A stretch of DNA of 36,942 nucleotides from Azospirillum sp. TSH64 (GCF_003116035.1 NZ_LGQW01000015.1:7200617-7237558); one strand, 5' to 3'; shown: positions 14,441-22,905, numbered from the stretch's first letter. Notes: a model not told the origin generated them from the letters alone. A program made the numbers and translations.

Positions 14441-15144
14441 CACGCCCTCGCGGTTGCAGTCTCGGACGAAGACCCTTGCGGCGAGGCGTGGGTCAGGAAA
14501 CGGGTGACGCGCGCCTCCAGCCGGCGGCCCAGGCGCGACACCACCTCCACCAGCAGCCAGTAGAACAGCGCCATCCCGAGGATGGTCTCGAAGGTGGCGA
14601 AGGTCTCCGCCGCCATCGTCTGCATCTCGTACATCAGTTCCGGCACGGTGATGATGGACAGCACCACCGTCTCCTTGGTCAGGATCGCCATCATGTTGAC
14701 GATGGCCGGGATGGTCGACACCAGCATCGCCGGCACGATCACCCGTCGCAGGATGGCGCCATAGGACATGCCGAGGCTGAGCGCCGCCTCCACCTGCCCC
14801 TTCGGCACCGCCTGATAGCCGGCGCGGAAGATCTCGGCGAAATAGGCGCTGCCGTAGATGCCGAGGCCGAGGATGCCGGCGGTCGTCGCCTCCAGCCGCA
14901 GGCCGATGGACGGGCCGCCGCTGTAGAGCAGGAACAGCTGGATCAGGAAGGGCGTGCCGCGGATCACCTCGATATAGGCGCGGATGACCCAGCGCAGCGG
15001 CTTCACCGGCAATTGCCGCAGCAGCATGAGCGCGAAGCCCAGCACCATGCCGATGAGGCAGCCAGCGCCCCAGCACAGGATGGTGATGCCGAAGCCGCGC
15101 AGCAGCGCCGGGCCGTACTGGACGAGAAGGGAAAGGTCCAACAT
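14440..15144 (-). CDS. Polar amino-acid ABC transporter permease (second)
   Basis: A 234-aa inner-membrane protein of the HisMQ/GltK family. It has the N-terminal region GFGITILCWGAGCLIGMVLG, the RGTPFLIQLFLLYSG signature of this family, and the ATPase-contact EAA loop QVEAALSLGMSYGAILRRVIVP. About five transmembrane helices are expected. It starts 4 bases after the stop of the first permease and overlaps the ATPase gene by one base. The two permeases probably form a heterodimer. Confidence 0.92.
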   Translation of the reverse strand: MLDLSLLVQYGPALLRGFGITILCWGAGCLIGMVLGFALMLLRQLPVKPLRWVIRAYIEVIRGTPFLIQLFLLYSGGPSIGLRLEATTAGILGLGIYGSAYFAEIFRAGYQAVPKGQVEAALSLGMSYGAILRRVIVPAMLVSTIPAIVNMMAILTKETVVLSIITVPELMYEMQTMAAETFATFETILGMALFYWLLVEVVSRLGRRLEARVTRFLTHASPQGSSSETATARA

Positions 15145-15148
15145 CGGA

Positions 15149-15796
15149 TCAGGCCTGTTGAAGGCGGCGTTCGACCAGCGTGCCGAACAGGGCCAGTGCG
15201 CCGTTGATCGCCAGATAGATGATGCCGGCCGCCAGATAAATCTCGAGCGGGCGGTAGTTGCTGGCCGAGATGGTCTGGCTGGTCCGCGTCAGCTCCGCCA
15301 CCCCGACGACGGAGATCAGCGAGGATGCCTTCAGCAGCAGGATCAGCTCGTTGACCAGTGCGGGGACCGAGATGCGGAAAGCCTGCGGCAGCAGGATGCG
15401 CGTCCAGATCGACGATCCGGGAAAGCCCAGCGCCAGCGCCGCTTCCGACTGGCCGTGCGGGACGGCGTTCAGCGCGCCGCGGTAGATCTCCGACACATAG
15501 GCGCCGGACGCGAGGCCGAGTGCGGCGATGGAGGCGACCAGCGGCGGCACGTCGATGCCGACCAGCGGCAGCATGTAGTAGATCAGCAGAAGCTGGATCA
15601 GCAGCGGAACGCCGCGGAAGAAGCTGACATAGACACCGCCGGCAATGTCGGCCGCCCGGCCGCCGGACTGGCGCGCGACGCAGACGACAACGCCGATCAC
15701 CTGCCCCAGCAGCACGCCGAGCAGAGAGACCCAGATGGTCGTGACGGCCGCTCCCAGCAGATAGGGAAAGGCGTCGATGATGACGCTGAACTTCAT
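15149..15796 (-). CDS. Polar amino-acid ABC transporter permease (first)
   Basis: A 215-aa inner-membrane protein paralogous to the next gene. Family signatures include TTIWVSLLGVLLGQVIGV, the segment FFRGVPLLIQLLLIYYMLP, and the EAA loop QSEAALALGFPGSSIWTRILLPQ. The ATG at 15796 has AAGG about 10 bases upstream. A long imperfect hairpin separates it from the binding-protein gene, a layout that often lets the periplasmic binding protein be made in excess over the membrane subunits. Confidence 0.92.
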   Translation of the reverse strand: MKFSVIIDAFPYLLGAAVTTIWVSLLGVLLGQVIGVVVCVARQSGGRAADIAGGVYVSFFRGVPLLIQLLLIYYMLPLVGIDVPPLVASIAALGLASGAYVSEIYRGALNAVPHGQSEAALALGFPGSSIWTRILLPQAFRISVPALVNELILLLKASSLISVVGVAELTRTSQTISASNYRPLEIYLAAGIIYLAINGALALFGTLVERRLQQA

Positions 15797-15830
15797 CGTG
15801 TGGGCCTTCGTCGGCGGTGCCGGAGCCTGT

Positions 15831-15893
15831 TTCCCTCTCCCCGCCTCCGGCGGAGCCTTGGAGCCGCCAGTCGTGGTGGCGGGAGAGAGGGAA
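15831..15893 (-). repeat. Long imperfect hairpin between binding-protein and permease genes
   Basis: The arms TTCCCTCTCCCCGCC (15831-15845) and GGCGGGAGAGAGGGAA (15878-15893) pair with a single bulged base. The spacer contains a smaller GC-rich dyad (CTCCGGCGGAG). The element looks like a dispersed REP-type hairpin. It is placed to stabilise the upstream mRNA end or reduce transcription into the permease genes. Confidence 0.6.
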
Positions 15894-15907
15894 TAGGCAG
15901 GTTTGCC

Positions 15908-16756
15908 TTAGAGCTGCGGTTCCGGAACGGTGGTCGGCAGCTCCTGCGAGACGCCGAACCACTTCTTCTGGATGGCGGCCATGCGGCCGTCCTTCTGGAT
16001 CTTGACCAGGGCGGCGTTGACCGCCTCGATCAGGCTCTTGTCGTCGTCGCTGGGACGGCCGACCCAGGAGAAGTAGGAGGGCTTGCCGAAGGGCGGCAGG
16101 ACGACGGCGAAGGTCTCCTTGCGCTGGGCGGCGGCGAAGTTCAGGTTCGGCAGCGAGTTGACCGAGGCGTCGACGCGGCCGGCGGCCAGATCGGCGTAGG
16201 ACTGGTTGCTGTCGACATATTCACGAACGTCCGGCGGGGTCGGCAGCGTCTGGCCGAACTCCTTCACCTGGGCCAGCTGCGAGGTGCCCTTGCCGCCGCC
16301 GACCTTCTTGCCGGCGATGTCTTCCGGCTTGTTGATGGTCTTGTCGTCGGCGCGCTTCATCAGGGCAGCGGTCGCTTCCGAAATCGGAACGGTGAAGGAA
16401 TAGCGCTTCATGCGCTCCTTCGTGATGGTGACCGGGGCGATGACCAGATCGAACTTCTTGGCTTCCAGACCCGGCAGCACGCTGGTCCAGGGCAGGTCCA
16501 TGTACTTGGCCTTGACGCCCAGCTCCTTCGCCACCTCGTCGAACAGGTCCTTGTCGACGCCCTTGTACTCGTTGTTCTCAAGGAAATCGAAGGGCGGGAA
16601 CTGCATCTCGGTGGCGACGGTGAAGACGCCCGCCTTCTTCACGTCGGCCAGCGTGTCGGCCATCGCCGTCCCGGCGGCGGCACCGGTGACCAGCAGGGTG
16701 GCGCCCAGCAGTGCCGTCTTGAACATCGTCCGAACCATAGCCTTGCTCTCCATCAT
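15908..16756 (-). CDS. Amino-acid ABC transporter substrate-binding protein (family 3)
   Basis: A 282-aa periplasmic binding protein. The signal peptide is about residues 1-33 (FKTALLGATLLVTGAAAGTAMA) with cleavage at AMA-DT. The mature protein starts with the family 3 pattern GVFTVATEMQFPPFDFLENNEYKGVDKDLFDEVAKELG, followed by the ligand-site segments VIAPVTITKERM and a GGGKGTSQ loop. It should bind a polar amino acid or similar small charged solute; the substrate is not evident. AGGGG lies about 8 bases before the first of two adjacent ATGs; the second (16753) is equally likely. The gene begins 47 bases after the stop of the GntR-type regulator, and a TGTGTTTACA site at that stop codon is a probable operator for the transporter. 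Confidence 0.93.
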   Translation of the reverse strand: MMESKAMVRTMFKTALLGATLLVTGAAAGTAMADTLADVKKAGVFTVATEMQFPPFDFLENNEYKGVDKDLFDEVAKELGVKAKYMDLPWTSVLPGLEAKKFDLVIAPVTITKERMKRYSFTVPISEATAALMKRADDKTINKPEDIAGKKVGGGKGTSQLAQVKEFGQTLPTPPDVREYVDSNQSYADLAAGRVDASVNSLPNLNFAAAQRKETFAVVLPPFGKPSYFSWVGRPSDDDKSLIEAVNAALVKIQKDGRMAAIQKKWFGVSQELPTTVPEPQL

Positions 16757-16798
16757 GAAGTCACCCCTGTTGCGGCCGGCGCCTGTCACCGGTCCTTT

Positions 16799-16808
16799 TG
16801 TGTTTACA
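16799..16808. promoter_or_regulatory. Probable HutC-type operator before the amino-acid transporter operon
   Basis: TGTGTTTACA matches the TGTA-N2-TACA half-site pattern of HutC-type regulators at seven of eight defined positions and lies inside the larger dyad TTTGT-N4-ACAAA. It overlaps the stop codon of the regulator gene, about 43 bases upstream of the binding-protein start. A better copy lies before the regulator gene itself. Confidence 0.5.
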
Positions 16809-17637
16809 AATTCAACTCGGTCGCGCTGTCGGTGATCGACGATCCGCTGAGGCTGAAGCGGTCTCCGACCGAGAGAAAGTGAACCAGCGTCACCGGCCTG
16901 CTGAGATGCATGGTCTGCCGCCGGATCGACAGGCAGGCCGCACCGGCTTCCACCCCCAGCAAGGCCGCCATCTCCGCCGTCGCGTTGACCGCGCGCACGG
17001 TGTGGTCGGCCGATGACCAGGGAACCCGGTCGACCAGCCATCGGCTGGGTGCCACGACATCGAAGGATTCGTCAACCACCTCCGGCACGACGTCGAGATT
17101 GACCAGCCGGCGTTCGTGCTGGATCGGCGTACCGTCGCTGAAATGCAGGCATTCCAGCGTCAGGATCGGCGTTCCGTCGGGCAGGTCGGGCCAGCGGATG
17201 CCCTCGCCGTTGCGAAAAATCTTGCGGTCGCGGATGCGGAATTCGTAGACACGCCCATCCCGCGCCACCACGTCGCCGATGTCCTCGATGGGCAGGGCGA
17301 ATCGGTCGCGGCGGCTGGTGGCGACGAAGGTTCCGGCACGGCGGCGGCGGACCAGGAAGCCCTCCCGCGCCAGCAGGGCAATGGCCTTGTGTACGGTCTG
17401 GCGGGAAACGCCGTAGAGGCTGGACAATTCAGCCTCGTTGGGAAGGCGCTGGCCCGCCTGCCAGCGTCCCCGCAGGATCTGCCCGGCGACCGCGCGCTTG
17501 ATCTGGTCGAACAGGGGGCCGCGGCCGTCGAGGGTGCTGTCAGGCGTCAGGCCGGCTTGCAACGGATGGTCCGGCGGGGACGCCGGTCCGTTACCGCGGT
17601 TCTGTCCGGTCAGGCCTTGCCGTGCCAACCCCTGCAC
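16804..17637 (-). CDS. GntR/HutC-family transcriptional regulator
   Basis: A 277-aa regulator if it starts at the GTG at 17637, which has GGAG 6 bases upstream. After an N-terminal extension of about 35 residues comes the GntR winged helix: GRGPLFDQIKRAVAGQILRG, LPNEAELSSLYGVSRQTVHKAIALLAREGFLVRRR and the wing GTFVA. The C-terminal ~150 residues are a UTRA-type effector domain (GTPILTLECLHFSDGTPIQHERRLVNLDVVP). HutC relatives sense urocanate or other small acids. The gene precedes an amino-acid ABC operon on the same strand, which it probably controls; palindromes of the HutC half-site type occur both upstream of this gene and before the transporter. The start is uncertain, since the family is usually 230-250 aa. 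Confidence 0.85.
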   Translation of the reverse strand: MQGLARQGLTGQNRGNGPASPPDHPLQAGLTPDSTLDGRGPLFDQIKRAVAGQILRGRWQAGQRLPNEAELSSLYGVSRQTVHKAIALLAREGFLVRRRRAGTFVATSRRDRFALPIEDIGDVVARDGRVYEFRIRDRKIFRNGEGIRWPDLPDGTPILTLECLHFSDGTPIQHERRLVNLDVVPEVVDESFDVVAPSRWLVDRVPWSSADHTVRAVNATAEMAALLGVEAGAACLSIRRQTMHLSRPVTLVHFLSVGDRFSLSGSSITDSATELNL

Positions 17638-17674
17638 CCCGCTCTCCGCGCCGCGATGTGACGTTTCGACGATA

Positions 17675-17687
17675 ATGTATGTACATA
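17675..17687. promoter_or_regulatory. Probable HutC-type operator upstream of the GntR regulator
   Basis: ATGTATGTACATA includes the perfect 10-bp palindrome TATGTACATA and the exact pattern TGTA-TG-TACA known for HutC-type binding sites. It lies about 38 bases upstream of the regulator GTG and in the region divergent from pqiABC, so it could give autoregulation. Confidence 0.6.
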
Positions 17688-17872
17688 ATCTTTCGGTCAA
17701 TCGCGAATTCCCGAACGTGACACAACCCATGTTGCAACGCGGCGGAATTCCGCCTATCCGCTTCGCAGGGGCTTGCGCCAACGCTAATAAAAGCCAATTG
17801 GAGAGCGGGTTTCGTCGGCTGGAAGGTTTGCGTGCGTGCATGTCGGTTGGAACGGGCAAGGAAGGGTTGAAG

Positions 17873-19165
17873 GTGCCGGCGGCGGAGAGTCGTGACGATC
17901 TCGTCGCCTGTCCCGACTGCGGCCGCCTCCACCGCGTCCGCCTGCCGACGCCGGGCCGCCGGGCCGAGTGCACGCGCTGCGGCGCGGTGCTGTTCCGGAA
18001 TGGGCGCGGCGGCGTCCGCCACGCGCTGCCCATGGCGGTCGCCAGCGCCCTGATGCTGATGCTCATCGCCGCCAACCCGCTGATGGGCGTGAACATCCAG
18101 GGCAACGACCGCACAAGCCTTGTCACCACCGGGGTCGAGATCCTGGCCGACCAGGGCATGTGGCCGCTGTCGCTGCTGGTCGGCGCGCTGGTGCTGGCCG
18201 CCCCCTTCGCCCGCATCATGGCGGTGATCGCCGTGCTGCAGCGGCTGCATGACGGTCGCCCTCCCGCCCACGTGCGGGAGACGGCGCGGCTGTTCGCCTG
18301 GGCCGAGAAGCTGCGGCCCTGGGCGATGCTGGACGTCTTCCTGCTCGGGCTGCTGGTCGGCTATTCGCGGCTGAAGGGCTTCGCCAACGCGGAGTTCCTG
18401 GCCGGCGGGCTGGCGCTGGGCGGTTTCGTGCTGGCCGGCACGCTGATGGACCTGGCGCTCGACAGCCGCCGGGTCTGGCAGGCGATCGACCATGTGCCGC
18501 CCGGCGATGCGCCGGCGCCCAGGCGCTGGGTCGCCTGCACCGTCTGCCAGCGGGTCCATGGCTGCGACCATGGGCCGGCGCCGGACCGCTGCACCCGCTG
18601 CCACAGCCGCCTGCACCCGCGTGAGCCGAACAGCCTGGAGCGGACCGCTGCGCTGGTGTCCGCCGGCGCCGTGCTCTACATCCCGGCCAACCTGCTGCCG
18701 GTGATGACCGTCGTCAATTTCGGCCAAGGGGCCCCCAGCACGATCCTCAGCGGCGTGCATGAACTGGCGGAGGCCGGGCTGTGGCCGCTGGCCCTGCTGG
18801 TCTTCGTCGCCAGCGTCGCCGTGCCGGTGCTGAAGCTGGCGGGGCTCGGCTGGTTCCTCCTGGCCGCGTGGCGGCGTTCGGCCGCCAGGCTGCACGCCCG
18901 GACGCGGCTGTACCGCATCATCGACGCCATCGGGCGCTGGTCCAACATCGACGTGTTCATGATCGCCATCCTCACGGCACTGGTGCAGTTCGGCGCCGTC
19001 GCCTCCGTCCGCGCCGATCCCGGCGCCATCGCCTTCGCCGGCGTGGTCGTGCTGACCATGATCGCAAGCCACATTTTCGACCCGCGGGTGATGTGGGACC
19101 GCGCGGAAGAGGGAGCGCCCGATGCGGCGCAGAACGAACAGGCTGGAATGACGCGGCATGGCTGA
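17873..19165 (+). CDS. pqiA: Paraquat-inducible protein A (PqiA), inner-membrane protein
   Basis: A 430-aa inner-membrane protein of the PqiA/YebS family with two similar halves. Each half opens with a rubredoxin-like zinc ribbon: CPDCGRLHRV to CTRCGAVLF, and CTVCQRVHGC to CTRCHSRLH. Each is followed by about four hydrophobic helices with the family motif ANPL or ANLLPVMT and a segment like ILADQGMWPLSLLVGALVL or ELAEAGLWPLALLVFVASV. It is thought to support PqiB in phospholipid movement across the envelope. I chose the GTG at 17873 because GGAAGG lies 7 bases before it; an in-frame ATG at 17840 has its purine run 13 bases away and cannot be excluded. It overlaps pqiB by 8 bases. Confidence 0.9.
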   Translation: MPAAESRDDLVACPDCGRLHRVRLPTPGRRAECTRCGAVLFRNGRGGVRHALPMAVASALMLMLIAANPLMGVNIQGNDRTSLVTTGVEILADQGMWPLSLLVGALVLAAPFARIMAVIAVLQRLHDGRPPAHVRETARLFAWAEKLRPWAMLDVFLLGLLVGYSRLKGFANAEFLAGGLALGGFVLAGTLMDLALDSRRVWQAIDHVPPGDAPAPRRWVACTVCQRVHGCDHGPAPDRCTRCHSRLHPREPNSLERTAALVSAGAVLYIPANLLPVMTVVNFGQGAPSTILSGVHELAEAGLWPLALLVFVASVAVPVLKLAGLGWFLLAAWRRSAARLHARTRLYRIIDAIGRWSNIDVFMIAILTALVQFGAVASVRADPGAIAFAGVVVLTMIASHIFDPRVMWDRAEEGAPDAAQNEQAGMTRHG

Positions 19166-20876
19166 CGAGATCCGAGACAACGACCGGCCGGCTCCCCATT
19201 CGCCGGAAAGCCACCCGTCTGGCGGCCATCCGCCTGCCGATCACCCGCCCGAGGTCGCGACACCGCCGCGCCGGCGGCTGTCGCCCCTGTGGCTGCTGCC
19301 GCTGGTGGCGGCGCTGATCGCCGGCTGGCTCGGCTGGCGCTGGTTCGAGGAGCGCGGGCCGCAGATCGTCATCACCTTCCAGTCCGGCGACGGGCTGGAG
19401 GCCGGGCGGACCCGCATCAAGCACAAGAACGTCGATCTGGGCGTGATCGAATCGGTGCGGCTGTCCGATGACCTGTCCCAGGTGATCGCCACGGCGCGGA
19501 TGGACCGCGCCGCCGCCCGCCACCTGAAGGACGGCACCCGCTTCTGGGTGGTGGCGCCGCGCCTCGGCCTCGGCGGTGTGTCGGGGCTCAGCACCGTGGT
19601 GTCCGGCACCTATGTGGAGATGGAGCCCGGCGGCGGCGATGACCGGCGGGAGTTCGATGCGCTGGACGAGCCGCCGGTGGTCCGCGCCGACGTGCCGGGC
19701 CGCAGCTTCAACCTGAAGACCGAGCAGCTGGGGTCGCTGGCCCAGGGTTCTCCCGTCTATTTCCGCGGTGTCCAGGTGGGCGAGGTGATGGGCTACAACC
19801 TGTCGCCGCAGGACCGCAGCGTGTCGGTGGCGATCTTCGTCCGTGCGCCCTATGAGGGGCTGGTGCATGAGGGAAGCCGCTTCTGGCGGTCGTCGGGCAT
19901 CCAGTTCTCAGCCGGGGCCGACGGCATCAAGTTCCAGACGGAATCGCTGAAGTCGCTGGCGCTGGGCGGCGTGGTGCTGGAAACCCCGGCGGATCCTGAG
20001 GCTGGAGCCCAGGCGCTGGATTGGGCCAGCTTCACGCTTTACGAGGATCAGGCGTCCGCCGCCGCTGCCCGCGACCGGCTGCGTGTGCGCTATCGGCTGG
20101 AGTTCCCCGGTTCGGTCCAGGGACTGCAGGCCGGTGCCCCGGTGCTGATGCGCGGGCTGACGGTGGGCCATGTCGCCGCCGTACGGCTGGTGTATGACGA
20201 GGCCAGGGAGGAACTGCACATACCCGTCGACATCGATTTTGAGCCCGATCTGGTCGCCCGGACCTATGCGGTGATCGACGGCAAGCCGATGGACGAGGCG
20301 GCGGTGCGCAAGCTGGTCGCCATGCAGGTGGAGAAGGGTCTGCGGGCCCGGTTGGCCTCGGGCAACCTGATCACCGGGCAGAAGCTGGTCTCCTTCGACT
20401 ACGCTCCCGGCCTGCCGCCCTCGCCGGGATCGGAGCGGTCGGAGCTGCCGACGGTGGCCTCCAGCGACCTCGATGCGATCATGGCCTCGGCCGGGGTGGT
20501 GATGGAGAAGGTTTCCGCCCTGCCGCTGGACGGGCTGATCGCCGACCTGCGCGGCACCTTGCAGTCGGTTGGCGGCCTCGCCGGTTCGCCGGACCTCGCG
20601 CGGTCGCTGGCCGCACTCGCCAAGGCGCTGGGCAGCGCCGATGCGCTGATGCGCGACACCAACCGGCAACTGCCGCAACTGCTGACGAGCCTGCGCGGGG
20701 TGGCGACCGCGGCGGAAGGCACGCTGAAGAATGCCAGCGGGCTGCTGGGCGGTGGGAGTGGACAGGCCGACCTGCCGGGCGTGATGCGGCAGTTGAACGA
20801 CGCCGCGCGGTCCTTCCGCGTGCTGGCAGACTATCTTGAACGCCATCCGGAAGCGCTGCTGCAAGGCAAGAAATAA
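19158..20876 (+). CDS. pqiB: MCE-domain protein PqiB
   Basis: A 572-aa protein with a Pro/His-rich N terminus, one membrane anchor (LSPLWLLPLVAALIAGWLGW, about 43-62), and three MCE/MlaD domains in the periplasm (roughly 65-160, 175-270 and 310-420). Each starts with a pattern like G.GLEAG.T.IKHK or GLQAGAPVLMRGLTVGHV. A helical C terminus follows (about 450-570) with heptad-like leucines. In Escherichia coli, PqiB hexamers form a syringe-like tunnel that carries lipids between the membranes. Its stop TAA overlaps the first possible pqiC ATG by one base. The length is close to the E. coli protein. Confidence 0.93.
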   Translation: MADEIRDNDRPAPHSPESHPSGGHPPADHPPEVATPPRRRLSPLWLLPLVAALIAGWLGWRWFEERGPQIVITFQSGDGLEAGRTRIKHKNVDLGVIESVRLSDDLSQVIATARMDRAAARHLKDGTRFWVVAPRLGLGGVSGLSTVVSGTYVEMEPGGGDDRREFDALDEPPVVRADVPGRSFNLKTEQLGSLAQGSPVYFRGVQVGEVMGYNLSPQDRSVSVAIFVRAPYEGLVHEGSRFWRSSGIQFSAGADGIKFQTESLKSLALGGVVLETPADPEAGAQALDWASFTLYEDQASAAAARDRLRVRYRLEFPGSVQGLQAGAPVLMRGLTVGHVAAVRLVYDEAREELHIPVDIDFEPDLVARTYAVIDGKPMDEAAVRKLVAMQVEKGLRARLASGNLITGQKLVSFDYAPGLPPSPGSERSELPTVASSDLDAIMASAGVVMEKVSALPLDGLIADLRGTLQSVGGLAGSPDLARSLAALAKALGSADALMRDTNRQLPQLLTSLRGVATAAEGTLKNASGLLGGGSGQADLPGVMRQLNDAARSFRVLADYLERHPEALLQGKK

Positions 20877-20896
20877 TGGGATGGGGAGCAGAGGGG

Positions 20897-21496
20897 ATGA
20901 AGGTGATGTGCGGATTCCGGAATGCTGCGCTGGCGCTGCCGCTTTTCGTGCTGGCAGCCTGCCAGTCGACGCCGGACAGCCGGCTCTACACGCTGGCGGT
21001 GATCCCGCCGGCCGGTACGGCGCAGCCGGCAGCGACAATGCCCCGGACCCTGGCCTTGGGCTCGCTCGACCTGCCGATGCTGATCGACCGGCCGCAGATC
21101 GTCCGCCGCATTGACGGCAACCGGGTGGAGGCTCTGGAGTATGACCGCTGGGCGGAGCCGCTGGCCGACGGCCTGCGCTCCACCCTCGCCGGCGACCTTG
21201 CGGCTCGGCTGCCGGGCACGACGATGCTTCCGGTGGCCGGCAGTACGGTGGCAGAGAACACTCCGGTGCTGGCCGTCACCGTGCTGCGCTTCGACGCCGA
21301 CGCCTCGGGGCGCGTGGTTCTGGATGCGCAGTGGACCCTGTCGCCCGGCAGCGGCGCCGGCGGGCGCAAGATCGGGCCGACGCGCGAGACGGTGGAAGTG
21401 CCGGAGGCGGGCGCCGATCCCGATGCGCAGGTGCGTAAGATGAGCCAGGCGGTCGCGACCCTGGCCGACCGCATCGCCGCGGGCTTGCGGCGTTAG
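20897..21496 (+). CDS. pqiC: Outer-membrane lipoprotein PqiC
   Basis: A 199-aa ABC-type auxiliary lipoprotein (PqiC/YmbA family). The signal peptide ends in a lipobox (FVLAAC), followed by the family opening SRLYTLAVIPP and IDRPQIVRRIDGNRVEALEYDRWAEPLADGL, with VLAVTVLRFDAD in the second half. PqiC anchors the PqiB tunnel to the outer membrane. I prefer the ATG at 20897, which follows GGGGAGC at suitable distance; a start at 20876 would overlap the pqiB stop and add seven residues. This is the last gene of the pqiABC operon and converges on the next gene with only 16 bases between stops. Confidence 0.9.
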   Translation: MKVMCGFRNAALALPLFVLAACQSTPDSRLYTLAVIPPAGTAQPAATMPRTLALGSLDLPMLIDRPQIVRRIDGNRVEALEYDRWAEPLADGLRSTLAGDLAARLPGTTMLPVAGSTVAENTPVLAVTVLRFDADASGRVVLDAQWTLSPGSGAGGRKIGPTRETVEVPEAGADPDAQVRKMSQAVATLADRIAAGLRR

Positions 21497-21512
21497 GCAG
21501 GCGCGCGGCCCT

Positions 21513-22052
21513 TCAGTGCAGCAGGGTGGCACCGCGGTCGGCGGTGGGGCGCGGCCCGTCCATATGACCGGCCACCGGCCGGCCTGGCATATGCGACGTC
21601 TTCGTAGGGTCAGGCAGCGTCAGGCCGGCGCGGGCGAGGGCCGCGGCCAGGACGCAGAGCGGCGCCATCGCCATGCGCACGGCGGTCAGCGACAGCCAGT
21701 CGTTCATCAGCACCCCGGCCTCGCCATGCAGCCCTTGCTGGGCCAACCGCACCATGTCGAGCAGCAACGCCTCGTCGGTGCCCAAGGCCGGGCAGGGCGG
21801 GCGATGGAGGTCGAGCGGACGGGTGGTGGCGGCGAGCACGATGCGCATCAGCGTGTCGAACGCCACCGCCGCATCGTTCGACAGCCCGGCCGCGGTCATT
21901 CCATCCTGCCAATGAGGATGCTGCCGCTCCGGTTCGCGCAGAGGCTCCGCCCACAGCCGCAGCACCGAGACGACCAGCATCTCTGCGCTGCACAGATCCT
22001 GGAAGCGTTCCCGGAACGGGGCGGCGCGGCGATGGGACTGCATGCTGGACAT
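21513..22052 (-). CDS. Conserved-looking protein of unknown function behind a Fur-like dyad
   Basis: A 179-aa protein with no signal peptide. The middle is helical, with AEMLVVSVLRLWAEPLREPE, NDAAVAFDTLMRIVLAATTRPLDLH, ALLLDMVRLAQQGLHGEAGVLMNDWL and AVRMAMAPLCVLAAALARAGL. The tail is His/Gly/Pro-rich (TSHMPGRPVAGHMDGPRP). Codon third positions follow the genome's G/C bias, which supports it as a real gene. A start three codons later (22043) is possible. I do not recognise a family. A 25-bp dyad resembling alphaproteobacterial Fur boxes lies 48 bases upstream, so iron control is plausible. It may be a helical adaptor or enzyme-associated protein, but nothing indicates a reaction. Confidence 0.65.
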   Translation of the reverse strand: MSSMQSHRRAAPFRERFQDLCSAEMLVVSVLRLWAEPLREPERQHPHWQDGMTAAGLSNDAAVAFDTLMRIVLAATTRPLDLHRPPCPALGTDEALLLDMVRLAQQGLHGEAGVLMNDWLSLTAVRMAMAPLCVLAAALARAGLTLPDPTKTSHMPGRPVAGHMDGPRPTADRGATLLH

Positions 22053-22099
22053 GGCGGACTCCGCTTGGGGGATGGGTCAGCGGAGAGTAGGACGCCGAA

Positions 22100-22124
22100 A
22101 TTGCGAATGCAAGTCATTCGCAAT
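22100..22124. promoter_or_regulatory. Fur-box-like 10-5-10 inverted repeat
   Basis: ATTGCGAATG and CATTCGCAAT are exact reverse complements around CAAGT. The TGCGAAT/ATTCGCA core resembles Fur-type sites of Alphaproteobacteria. It lies 48 bases before the start of the unknown 179-aa gene and downstream of the osmolyte operon. Confidence 0.55.
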
Positions 22125-22146
22125 AATGACTGGGTTCGGTCCAGCT

Positions 22147-22905
22147 TCAGCGTTGCGACCAGCGGGTCAGCCAGCCGGCGAGCCGGTCGAAGCCGGCATC
22201 GATCACCACGGCGAGTGCGGCGACGATCAGCGCCCCCTGGATGACATAGGCCTGGTTGGACCCGTTCAGCCCGACGATGATCGGCAGCCCCAAGGTCTTG
22301 GCGCCGACGGTGGAGGCGATGGCGGCGGTGCCGACATTGATGATGACGGCGGTGCGGATGCCGGCCAGGATCACCGGGGCGGCCAGCGGCAGCTCGACGC
22401 GGAACAGCATCTCCGCCGGTCCCATGCCGAGGCCGCGGGCCGAGTCCAGCACCGGGGCCGGGACGCCGTCCAACCCGGCGACCGTGTTCTCCACCACCGG
22501 CAGCAGGGCATAGAGCGTCAGGGCGATCAGCGCCGGTTCGGGGCCGAAGCCCATCACCGGAACCGCCAGCGCCAGCACCGCCACCGGCGGAAAGGTCTGG
22601 CCCATGGTGGCGACGGTTTCCAGAAGTCCACGGAATTCCCGCCCCCACGGACGGGTGACGGCAATGCCGGCGCCGCCGCCCAGCAGGATCGCGGCGAGGC
22701 TGGAGACGCCGACCAGCGCCATGTGGTCGAGCGTCAGGCTGACAAAGCTCTCCGCCTCGTACAGTGGCCGGTCCAGGCGGGGAAACAGCGTCGCGAACAG
22801 CGGCTTCAGCGACGGCATGCCCAGCACCAGCGCCACCAGCACCACCAGACCCAGCATCAGCCGGTCGGTCAGGAAATCTCGTGGGGCCATGCCGACGCCG
22901 GTCAT
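22147..22905 (-). CDS. yehW: Osmoprotectant ABC transporter permease, YehW type
   Basis: A 252-aa inner-membrane permease with about six helices. It has the OpuCB-type motifs ALTLYALLPVVENTVAGLDGVPAPVLDSARGLGMGPAEMLFRVELPLAAPVILAGIRTA, which include the ATPase-docking loop, and IINVGTAAIASTVGAKTLG. The start overlaps the ATPase stop by 4 bases (ATGA); a second ATG lies five codons in. It is the last gene of the set in the same order as E. coli yehZYXW. Transport of glycine betaine or a related compatible solute is inferred from the family. Confidence 0.88.
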   Translation of the reverse strand: MTGVGMAPRDFLTDRLMLGLVVLVALVLGMPSLKPLFATLFPRLDRPLYEAESFVSLTLDHMALVGVSSLAAILLGGGAGIAVTRPWGREFRGLLETVATMGQTFPPVAVLALAVPVMGFGPEPALIALTLYALLPVVENTVAGLDGVPAPVLDSARGLGMGPAEMLFRVELPLAAPVILAGIRTAVIINVGTAAIASTVGAKTLGLPIIVGLNGSNQAYVIQGALIVAALAVVIDAGFDRLAGWLTRWSQR

